A stretch of 38,578 nt of DNA from Actinomycetota bacterium (GTDB lineage: Bacteria; Actinomycetota; Acidimicrobiia; Acidimicrobiales; Ilumatobacteraceae), in contig RFZO01000002.1 of the NCBI GenBank assembly GCA_009920715.1, forward strand, positions 1-38,578, read 5' to 3'. The notes below the pieces were generated by a model. That model had not been told where the DNA came from and made no database searches. It was given only the letters and a program-made list of their open reading frames with translations. Both the position numbers and the translations under genes were made by a program. Positions 32,799 through 38,578 of this stretch are shown in pieces. Numbering within the stretch: the first letter of the stretch is position 1; every line of letters begins with the position of its first letter.

Positions 32799-33823
32799 TC
32801 GACGGTGATCCCCGCCGGTCCCTCGTCGAACCTGCCGATCACCGTGAATCCCTCGTCCACCAGTCGTGCGACCGCGGAGCGGTCCGCCGCCGCGAGCAGG
32901 CCGCCGGATGTCTGGGGGTCCATGCACAGTGCGAGCGCTGCGTCGTCGGCGTGCACCTCTATGTTGCCGCGCACGTACTCACGGTTGCGCGGGTCGCCTC
33001 CGGTTCGGGTGCCCCCGGCCGCGATCCGGCGCGCACCGTCGTAGACGGGCAGCAGGACCGTGTCGACCGTGAGTCTCACACCGGACCGGTCCGCCATCTC
33101 CCAGCCGTGGCCCGCCAGCCCGTACCCGGTCACGTCAGTGACCGCATGCACCGCGTCACCTGCGGCCCGCAGGGCGGAGGCGGCCGCCCTGTTGATGCGG
33201 CGCATCCCCTCGACCGCCTTCTTCTTCTCTCCCTCCGTGCCGGCCGCAGTGACGAGTCCGGTGCCGAGGGGCTTCGAGATGAGGGCCACGTCACCCGGAC
33301 GGGCTCCCGCCTTGCGGAACACCCGACGGGGGTCCACCACGCCCTGCACCGCGAGGCCGAAGACGGGCTCGGGATTGCGGATGGTGTGGCCACCCGCCAC
33401 GCTCCCGCCGGCCTCCTCCACCACCTGCGCGGCGGCGGCGAGGATGGCCGTGACCGCATCCCCAGGGAGATCCTCCGGGAACGCGGCGATGTTCACCGCG
33501 AGCACCACGTCACCGCCCATCGCGAACACGTCGCTGCAGGCGTTCGCCGCCGCGACCGCGCCGAAGTCGGCGGGATCGTCGACGAGCGGCGGGAAGAAGT
33601 CCACGGTGCTCACGAGCGCGAGGTCGTCGGTCAACCTGTACACCGCCGCATCGTCGAACGGCGCAAGACCGACGAGGAGTGACGGGTCGATCCCCGCTGG
33701 CAGGTTGCCCACCAGGTCGGACAGGAGAGTCGCACCCCACTTGGCGGCGCACCCGCCGCACGAGGTCCACTCGGTCAGACGGATGGCCGCGACGGAGTCC
33801 TGATGCGTCCTCTCGCCGCCCAT
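32795..33823 (-). CDS. selD: Selenide, water dikinase (selenophosphate synthetase)
   Basis: 342 aa ATP-dependent enzyme making selenophosphate, the selenium donor. The catalytic motif is SCGGCAAK near residues 21-28: C25 takes the Cys/Sec position and K28 the essential lysine, so this copy does not itself need selenocysteine. Glycine-rich DVFAMGGDVVLAVN, GGHTIRNPEPVFG and DVTGYGLAGHGWEMA are canonical. It starts with the ATG at 33823, 26 bp from the divergent selA. Downstream the MoaD-like gene is translationally coupled. Confidence 0.95.
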   Translation of the reverse strand: MGGERTHQDSVAAIRLTEWTSCGGCAAKWGATLLSDLVGNLPAGIDPSLLVGLAPFDDAAVYRLTDDLALVSTVDFFPPLVDDPADFGAVAAANACSDVFAMGGDVVLAVNIAAFPEDLPGDAVTAILAAAAQVVEEAGGSVAGGHTIRNPEPVFGLAVQGVVDPRRVFRKAGARPGDVALISKPLGTGLVTAAGTEGEKKKAVEGMRRINRAAASALRAAGDAVHAVTDVTGYGLAGHGWEMADRSGVRLTVDTVLLPVYDGARRIAAGGTRTGGDPRNREYVRGNIEVHADDAALALCMDPQTSGGLLAAADRSAVARLVDEGFTVIGRFDEGPAGITVE

Positions 33824-33832
33824 GCGCGCACG

Positions 33833-33842
33833 GTACTAGGTT
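33833..33842. promoter_or_regulatory. Overlapping divergent -10 region of selA and selD
   Basis: Only 26 bp separate the selD ATG (33823, minus) from the selA GTG (33850, plus). The plus strand has TAGGTT at 33837-33842, seven bases before the selA GTG. The minus strand has TAGTAC at 33833-33838, nine bases before the selD ATG (this lacks the final T of TAnnnT). Both mRNAs would be leaderless and the two polymerase sites mutually exclusive. Confidence 0.45.
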
Positions 33843-33849
33843 CCACCGC

Positions 33850-35154
33850 GTGACGAGTCAGCGAGATGACACCGCGAGACCGCCGTCCGTCGACGCACTC
33901 GCACGTGGTCTCGCCCGGCGGCATTCGCTCCCCCACGCTGTGCTCGTGGACTGCGCGCGGCGTGCCGTCGCCGACGGTGCCGCTGACGTGGAAGAACAGG
34001 CCGACCGGCATGCCGCTGCGTTCGCGGCCTCACTCGTGGGCGACGTCATAAACGCCACCGGCGTGCTGCTCCACACCAACCTCGGGCGAGCGCCGGTGCC
34101 GATGGTGTCGTCGGGCCGGCCGACCAATCTCGAGTTCGACACCGTCACGGGCACGCGCGGGAGCCGTCACGCGGCGGTCTCGTCCCTGCTCTCTGTGCTC
34201 ACGGGCGCCGAGGCGGCCGTGGTGGTCAACAACAACGCGGCGGCGGTGATGTTGGTGCTGGCGGCGCTCGCGCACGGCAGGGACGTGGCTGTGTCGCGGG
34301 GCGAGAGCGTGGAGATCGGGGGCGGGTTCCGCATCCCGGACGTGATGGAGCAGTCGGGTGCGCGCCTCGTCGACGTCGGCACCACGAACCGCACGGGCGC
34401 CGCCGACTATGCGAAGGCGATCGCGTCGCCGCGCAACGACATCGCACTCGTGATGAGGGTGCACCCGTCGAACTTCTCGGTCGAGGGGTTCGTGTCCTCC
34501 GCACCGCTCCGCGAGCTCGCGGGGCTCGGTGTCCCCGTGGTCGCGGACATCGGGTCGGGCCTTCTCGACAGCACGTGCCCCTGGCTCCACGGTCGCACCG
34601 ACGGAGTCCCCGCGTTCCTCCGCAACGAACCGGCGGTCCGCCAGTCGCTGGAGGACGGTGCCGCGATCGTCACGTTCAGCGGCGACAAGCTGCTCGGCGG
34701 CCCGCAGTGCGGGATCATCGCCGGCCGGGCCGACCTCGTGGCCACATGCGCGTCGCACCCGTTGATGCGTGCGCTGCGCCCGGGGGGACACACCCTCCAG
34801 TTGCTCCAGGCCGCGCTGCTGTCGTTCGCCGCACGCACGGCCTGCGACGACATCGCGTTCTGGCGGATGCTCGCACTCGATGCCGGCGTGGTCCGTGACC
34901 GTGCGGAAGCTGTCGTCTCGGCGGCTGGTGCCGGCTCCGTCGTGCCCGTGTCCGCCCTGGTCGGGGCGGGTTCGGCCCCGGGCGCGGTGTTGCCGTCATT
35001 CGCTGTTGCGGTGGACGGCGATGTGTCGGCGCGTCTCCGTGCGTGCGCCCTGCCCGTGGTCGCACGCGTCGACAGGGGTGTCACGCTCCTCGATCTGCGC
35101 ACGGTCGACCCCGCGGACGATGCCGCAGTGGTCGCCGCGCTCGCCTCCCTCTGA
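33850..35154 (+). CDS. selA: L-seryl-tRNA(Sec) selenium transferase
   Basis: 434 aa PLP enzyme converting seryl-tRNA(Sec) to selenocysteinyl-tRNA(Sec). VINATGVLLHTNLGRAP, VVVNNNAAAVMLVLAAL, MRVHPSNFSVEGF and the PLP-lysine motif FSGDKLLGGPQCG (Lys280) are diagnostic. The frame is open further upstream into selD, but the GTG at 33850 is preferred because a TAGGTT box ends 7 nt before it and the protein then aligns with the family N-terminus (SVDAL). The stop is 5 nt before selB. Confidence 0.95.
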   Translation: MTSQRDDTARPPSVDALARGLARRHSLPHAVLVDCARRAVADGAADVEEQADRHAAAFAASLVGDVINATGVLLHTNLGRAPVPMVSSGRPTNLEFDTVTGTRGSRHAAVSSLLSVLTGAEAAVVVNNNAAAVMLVLAALAHGRDVAVSRGESVEIGGGFRIPDVMEQSGARLVDVGTTNRTGAADYAKAIASPRNDIALVMRVHPSNFSVEGFVSSAPLRELAGLGVPVVADIGSGLLDSTCPWLHGRTDGVPAFLRNEPAVRQSLEDGAAIVTFSGDKLLGGPQCGIIAGRADLVATCASHPLMRALRPGGHTLQLLQAALLSFAARTACDDIAFWRMLALDAGVVRDRAEAVVSAAGAGSVVPVSALVGAGSAPGAVLPSFAVAVDGDVSARLRACALPVVARVDRGVTLLDLRTVDPADDAAVVAALASL

Positions 35155-35159
35155 CCGAC

Positions 35160-36857
35160 ATGCCCGTCATCGCCACGGCCGGCCACGTCGACCACGGGAA
35201 GTCGTCACTCGTCCGCGCGATGACCGGAACCGACCCGGACCGCCACGAGGAGGAACGCCGAAGGGGGATGTCGATCGACCTCGGCTTCGCGCACGTGTCC
35301 GCCCCCGACGGCACGGTGCTGAGCTTCGTCGACGTGCCCGGCCACGTCGATTTCGTCCGCACGATGATCTCGGGCGTCAACGCGGTGTCCTGCGTGCTCT
35401 TCGTCGTGGACGCCGCCGAGGGGTGGATGCCGCAGTCCGCGGAGCACATGGGAATCGTCACGGGTCTCGGGATCCACCACGGCGTGCTCGCCGTGACGAA
35501 GTGCGACAAGGTCGACGACGACGCGGTGAGGGCGTGCATCGACGACGTCGTGCGCCGCACACCGCGGATGAGATGGTCGGCGAGGATCGCGACGTCGGCG
35601 GTGACGGGCCGCGGTGTCGACGAGCTCGTCTCCGCCCTCGCCGCGGCGGCGCGCGGTGCGTCGCACGCACCCGACCCGCTCGGGCGCGTGCGCCTCTTCG
35701 TCGACAGGTCCTTCTCGGTGCGGGGCGCCGGCACGGTGGTCACAGGCACGCTCGAGGGTGCCCCGCTCGCGGCTGGGGCCGTGCTCACGCTCGTCAGGGA
35801 CGGAAGGGACGTGCGCGTGCGCAGGGTGCAGTCGCTCGGGGAGGAGGTGACTGCCGTGTCACCGGGTTCGCGTTGCGCGGTGAACATCCCCGACATCGAT
35901 GCGGACACCGTCGAGCGCGGTGACGTGCTCGTGGAGGACGGCCGCTGGCACGTCACGGACGTGTTCGATGCGTCGGTCGAGCTGCTGAAGGGCACCGCCG
36001 CGCGCGTGACGACGCGCGGTGGCTACGTGCTCCACTTCGGTTCCTCCCACCAGGCGGCGCACCTGCGCCTCGCTGTGCCCGGCCCGCTGGCGGCGGGGCA
36101 GACCGCACACGCACGGATCCGTTTCCGGTCACCGTTGCCCCTCACCCCGGGTGACCGCTTCGTGGTGCGCGACACCGCCTCGGGCACCACGGTCCTCGGC
36201 GGCACCGTCCTCGACGTGGACCCCCGCGGCAGCGTCGCGTCGGCCGCCAACGGTGCGTCAACAGTGGAACGTCTCGCGCGACGGGGATGGATCCCCCTCG
36301 ACGAAGCGAGGCGACTCACCGGCGTTCCGCTCGGGGCGACGGTGCCCGGCTGGTGGGCGGGAGAGCACGCGTTCGACGGCACGGTCCGCAGGCTGCGGAT
36401 GCTGCTGGACGGCGGGCCCGTCGACCTCGCGACGTTGACGGAGGTGGAGCGGGCGGTCGTCGCGACGCTGCCCGGCGTGACTGTCGAGCGCGGCACGGCG
36501 CACACGGCGGCGCGCGACCCGCTGCTCGACCATCCGTACGCGGTTCGGTTCCGCAGCGCACCGCTCGACGGCGGTTCCACGGCGGGCCTCAACAGGGACG
36601 TCATCCGCAGGCTCGTGCAGGCCGGCATCATCCTCGAGCACGACGCGATCGCGTTCCACGCGGACACGCTCGACGCGCTCGTGCCCGCACTCGAGAAACT
36701 GTGGGCGGCGCACCCGGACGGTTTCCTCATCCGCGACCTCGCCGGCGTGCTCGGGATCTCGCGGAAGTGGGCGGTGCCGCTCGCCGAGTGTCTCGACAGG
36801 AAGGGTCTCACGCGCCGCTCGGGCGACGTGCGCCTGCCGGGGCGCGCGTTGCGCTGA
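35160..36857 (+). CDS. selB: Selenocysteine-specific elongation factor
   Basis: 565 aa GTPase delivering selenocysteinyl-tRNA to UGA codons with a SECIS element. GTP motifs: GHVDHGKS (residues 8-15), switch-I-like GMSIDLGFA (36-44), DVPGH (58-62), TKCD (113-116). Domains II-III follow, with DRSFSVRGAGTVVTGTL. The C-terminal part has winged-helix repeats ending LAGVLGISRKWAVPLAECLD and KGLTRR, the mRNA-binding region. The ATG at 35160 is 5 nt from the selA stop. The frame is open upstream but the family start is MPVIATAGHVDHGK. Confidence 0.96.
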   Translation: MPVIATAGHVDHGKSSLVRAMTGTDPDRHEEERRRGMSIDLGFAHVSAPDGTVLSFVDVPGHVDFVRTMISGVNAVSCVLFVVDAAEGWMPQSAEHMGIVTGLGIHHGVLAVTKCDKVDDDAVRACIDDVVRRTPRMRWSARIATSAVTGRGVDELVSALAAAARGASHAPDPLGRVRLFVDRSFSVRGAGTVVTGTLEGAPLAAGAVLTLVRDGRDVRVRRVQSLGEEVTAVSPGSRCAVNIPDIDADTVERGDVLVEDGRWHVTDVFDASVELLKGTAARVTTRGGYVLHFGSSHQAAHLRLAVPGPLAAGQTAHARIRFRSPLPLTPGDRFVVRDTASGTTVLGGTVLDVDPRGSVASAANGASTVERLARRGWIPLDEARRLTGVPLGATVPGWWAGEHAFDGTVRRLRMLLDGGPVDLATLTEVERAVVATLPGVTVERGTAHTAARDPLLDHPYAVRFRSAPLDGGSTAGLNRDVIRRLVQAGIILEHDAIAFHADTLDALVPALEKLWAAHPDGFLIRDLAGVLGISRKWAVPLAECLDRKGLTRRSGDVRLPGRALR

Positions 36858-36865
36858 TCCTTGTG

Positions 36866-36898
36866 TCCTCACCCTCAGGGAGAGGATCCCCTGCGGGG
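36866..36898 (-). terminator. Two hairpins between selB and tRNA-Sec
   Basis: TCCTC-A-CCC / GGG-A-GAGGA (36866-36886, loop TCA) and CCCC / GGGG (36888-36898, loop TGC) lie between the selB stop codon and the encoded CCA end of the tRNA. There is no T tract. They probably stop or process the convergent transcripts. Confidence 0.4.
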
Positions 36899-36900
36899 TG

Positions 36901-36996
36901 TGGCGGAGGCGGACGGGAATCGAACCCGCCGGACGGGGATCGCCCGTCCCGTCTGTTTTGAAGACAGCGAAGCCCACCAGGTGCTCGTACGCCTCC
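36901..36996 (-). tRNA. selC: tRNA-Sec (anticodon TCA)
   Basis: 96 nt including an encoded CCA (36901-36903) and G73 (36904). The 5' end GGAGGCG (36996 downward) pairs with CGCCTCC. The anticodon loop is CTTCAAA with anticodon TCA; T arm GCGGG-TTCGATT-CCCGT has the same G-T first pair as E. coli tRNA-Sec. The long variable arm has a perfect 7-bp stem GGACGGG/CCCGTCC with loop CGATC. The eighth acceptor pair (T8 against C) is unpaired, one D-stem pair is A-G, and the top anticodon pair is G-A. UCA anticodon plus the extra arm make the identity firm. Confidence 0.93.
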
Positions 36997-37003
36997 GCCG
37001 CGC

Positions 37004-37009
37004 AGGCTA
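37004..37009 (-). promoter_or_regulatory. -10 box of tRNA-Sec
   Basis: TAGCCT on the minus strand, seven bases before the mature 5' end of the tRNA, so transcription could start at or close to G1 and need little 5' processing. Confidence 0.4.
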
Positions 37010-37032
37010 GTTGCGCCCGTCATCCATCGGAC

Positions 37033-37038
37033 TACGGT
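37033..37038 (+). promoter_or_regulatory. -10 box for leaderless thioredoxin-like gene
   Basis: TACGGT, six bases before the ATG at 37045. With the tRNA-Sec -10 box on the other strand it forms a compact 48-bp divergent promoter region. Confidence 0.45.
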
Positions 37039-37044
37039 TCAGCC

Positions 37045-38490
37045 ATGGGCACCAGCGCACCGGTACTCCCCGACGGTCTCGTCGTCGTGGTGAAGCGCGA
37101 GTGCGCGACGTGCCAGATGGTCGAGCCCCTGCTGGCGCTCATCAAGCAGGGTGCCGGGCCGCTCACCGTGTGGACCCAGGACGACCCCTCGTTCGCATCG
37201 TCCGCCGGTGCCGTCCACGACTCCGACCTGTCGGTGTCGTGGCACCACGCCATCGAGACGGTGCCCACTCTCATCAAAGTGAGCGGCGGGAAGGAGACGG
37301 AGCGGACCATCGGTTGGTCGCGCGAGGACTGGCGCCGCATCACCGGCATCGCCGGACTCGGCGAGGATCTCCCCGCGATGCGGCCCGGTTGCGGATCGAT
37401 GAGCGTCGACCCGGACATTGTCGACAAGTTGCGGGCGAAGTTCACGGGGGACACGGTCACGTCGCGCCGCGTCGAGTTCTCCGCGGCGGAGGACGAGTTC
37501 GAGGCGATGTTCGCGCGCGGATGGACGGACGGACTGCCGGTCGTTCCCCCCACCCGCGAGCGGGTGCTGCGCATGCTCACGGGAACAACGCGCGCACCGT
37601 CCGACGTTGTCGCGCTCTGCCCGCCCGACCTCGTCGAACTGACGGTCGAGAAAGTGGCGATCAACGCGGTGATGGCAGGGTGCCTCCCCGAGCACCTGCC
37701 GTGGGTGCTCGCGGCACTCGAGGCCGTGTGCAACGACACCTTCAACATGCACGGCGTTCTCGCCACCACGATGCCCGTCGGGCCGGTGATCGTGTGCAAC
37801 GGCCCCGGCACCAGGGCGATCGGCATGAACAGCGGCATCAACGTGCTCGGCCAGGGCAACAGGGCCAACTCCACCATCGGGCGGGCCGTGCAGCTGACGG
37901 TGCGCAACGTCGGCGGCGGTCGGCCGGGCGAGGTCGACAGGGCGACGCACGGCAATCCCGGCAAGGTGGGCTTCTGCTTCGCCGAGGACGAGCTCTCCTC
38001 CCCGTTCACGCCGCTCTCCGAGTGGCGCGGCATGCCGCCGGGCCAGGACAGCGTCACCGTGTTCGCCGGGGAAGGACCGCGGGGAATGGTCGATCAGCTC
38101 GCCCGCACCCCCGAGGAACTCTGCAAGTCGCTCGCCGAGTCGCTCATCCCGCTGCAGCACCCGAAGCTCGTCATCGGTTTCGACGCCATCCTCATCATCA
38201 GCCCCGACCACGGCCGGATCTTCCGCGACGCCGGATGGGACCGCGAGCGGGTGCTCGGGGAGATCACGCGGCTCACCACCAGGCCGGGCAAGGACCTGCT
38301 GCGCGGGGCGAACGGCATGGCCGAGGGCATCCCTCCCCACCTGCGCGACGCCGACCTTCCCAAGTTCCGGCCGGGCGGCCTGCTCATCACCTATGCCGGC
38401 GGCGGTGCGGGGCTCTTCTCCAGCATGGTGGCCGGCTGGGCGAACGGCAGCGTGGGCAGCGAACCTGTCACCGTGGCAGTGAGGCCGTGA
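37045..38490 (+). CDS. Thioredoxin-fold protein with a large uncharacterised C-terminal domain
   Basis: 481 aa from the ATG at 37045, supported by a TACGGT box 6 nt upstream; the open frame before it runs through the tRNA and is a shadow. Residues 1-115 look like a thioredoxin fold: VVVVKRECATCQMVEPLL gives a CxxC (CATC) site, and ETVPTLIKV supplies the expected cis-proline. After GCGSMSVDP comes a domain of about 340 residues starting near WTDGLPVVPPTRERV and containing NGPGTRAIGMNSGINVLGQG, which I cannot assign. No in-frame TGA occurs, so this protein is not a selenoprotein here. Its place between tRNA-Sec and the next gene suggests a redox partner of a selenoprotein. Confidence 0.85.
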   Translation: MGTSAPVLPDGLVVVVKRECATCQMVEPLLALIKQGAGPLTVWTQDDPSFASSAGAVHDSDLSVSWHHAIETVPTLIKVSGGKETERTIGWSREDWRRITGIAGLGEDLPAMRPGCGSMSVDPDIVDKLRAKFTGDTVTSRRVEFSAAEDEFEAMFARGWTDGLPVVPPTRERVLRMLTGTTRAPSDVVALCPPDLVELTVEKVAINAVMAGCLPEHLPWVLAALEAVCNDTFNMHGVLATTMPVGPVIVCNGPGTRAIGMNSGINVLGQGNRANSTIGRAVQLTVRNVGGGRPGEVDRATHGNPGKVGFCFAEDELSSPFTPLSEWRGMPPGQDSVTVFAGEGPRGMVDQLARTPEELCKSLAESLIPLQHPKLVIGFDAILIISPDHGRIFRDAGWDRERVLGEITRLTTRPGKDLLRGANGMAEGIPPHLRDADLPKFRPGGLLITYAGGGAGLFSSMVAGWANGSVGSEPVTVAVRP

Positions 38491-38503
38491 CACAATGGTC
38501 GGC

Positions 38504-38578
38504 GTGAGCAGCTCCGCGAGCGACAGCACGGTGGTCCTCGACCCCACCAACGAGACACGGCCCGCCGTGCGCCGTTTG
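38504..38578 (+). CDS. Start of a UGSC-like selenoprotein candidate, partial
   Basis: GTG at 38504 (or ATG at 38495, in frame) begins 13 nt after the previous stop codon and stays open to the window edge: 25 codons, with VVLDPTNETRPAVRRL. From memory this resembles the (V/I)LDPT start of UGSC-family proteins, whose Sec-Gly-Ser-Cys motif lies later in the chain. That motif and any UGA/SECIS are outside the window, so only the reading frame and its operon position are directly supported. Confidence 0.55.
   Translation, partial: MSSSASDSTVVLDPTNETRPAVRRL

Noticed and set aside
33734-33766. SelD as a selenoprotein
   Set aside because: The catalytic position is encoded by a normal Cys codon (SCGGCAAK) and there is no in-frame TGA.
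36898-37044. N-terminal extension of the thioredoxin-like protein through the tRNA-Sec region
   Set aside because: The frame is open, but it reads through the antisense of the tRNA and gives a Ser/Arg/Pro-rich nonsense leader; the ATG at 37045 has its own -10 box and starts the fold.
1-38578. CRISPR arrays, insertion sequences, integrases, attachment sites
   Set aside because: No regularly spaced repeats, transposase or integrase motifs, or terminal repeats were seen; despite ending at a tRNA gene on the right there is no integrase next to tRNA-Sec in the visible sequence.

Overview
This window is a gene-dense, high-GC actinobacterial chromosome segment. Menaquinone-type respiration genes, a mycothiol gene (mshA), an RsiG-like c-di-GMP motif protein, a rex-hemACD cluster and several leaderless-looking promoters (TAnnnT 5-9 nt before the start codon) all fit Actinomycetota. 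The b6-type split cytochrome b complex suggests a deep lineage such as Acidimicrobiia, but that placement is inference.

Region 1 (1-16601, minus strand) is one tightly packed respiratory transcription unit of 19 genes. A membrane protein of unknown function, a 2x[4Fe-4S] ferredoxin, a split b6-type cytochrome b (N- and C-terminal halves), a Rieske protein, a membrane-anchored diheme cytochrome c and a second unknown membrane protein lead directly into nuoA-nuoL; nuoL runs off the left edge. Complex III-like and complex I genes are thus apparently co-transcribed. A 371-bp divergent regulatory region (16602-16972) separates this unit from a plus-strand monoheme cytochrome c and a MenJ-like menaquinone reductase. 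The cytochrome c shares its N-terminal motif (IPEHLL) with the cytochrome b C-terminal subunit.

Region 2 (19169-25633, minus) is the redox regulator rex followed by the tetrapyrrole genes hemA, hemC, hemD, hemB and hemL and a small exported protein. hemB is interrupted by an apparent 52-nt deletion that removes the active-site MVKP lysine and shifts the frame. Region 3 (25700-31610) carries a 7-TM protein, an acyl-CoA synthetase, a 27-residue membrane peptide, a SAM hydroxide adenosyltransferase, proC, a YbjN-like protein and mshA. A 202-bp gap before proC holds strong hairpins, a possible 9-bp loop-to-3'-end pseudoknot and a T7 tract, and may encode a structured RNA.

Region 4 (31620-38578) is a complete selenocysteine machinery: selD, divergently transcribed selA-selB, and a minus-strand tRNA-Sec (UCA anticodon). 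A thioredoxin-fold protein follows, and then the first 25 codons of a gene resembling the start of UGSC-family selenoproteins. selD is translationally coupled to a MoaD/ThiS-like protein ending in Gly-Gly-Thr, followed by a single-motif RsiG-like protein and an XRE regulator. The edge gene is the most likely selenoprotein client, but its UGA would lie outside the window.
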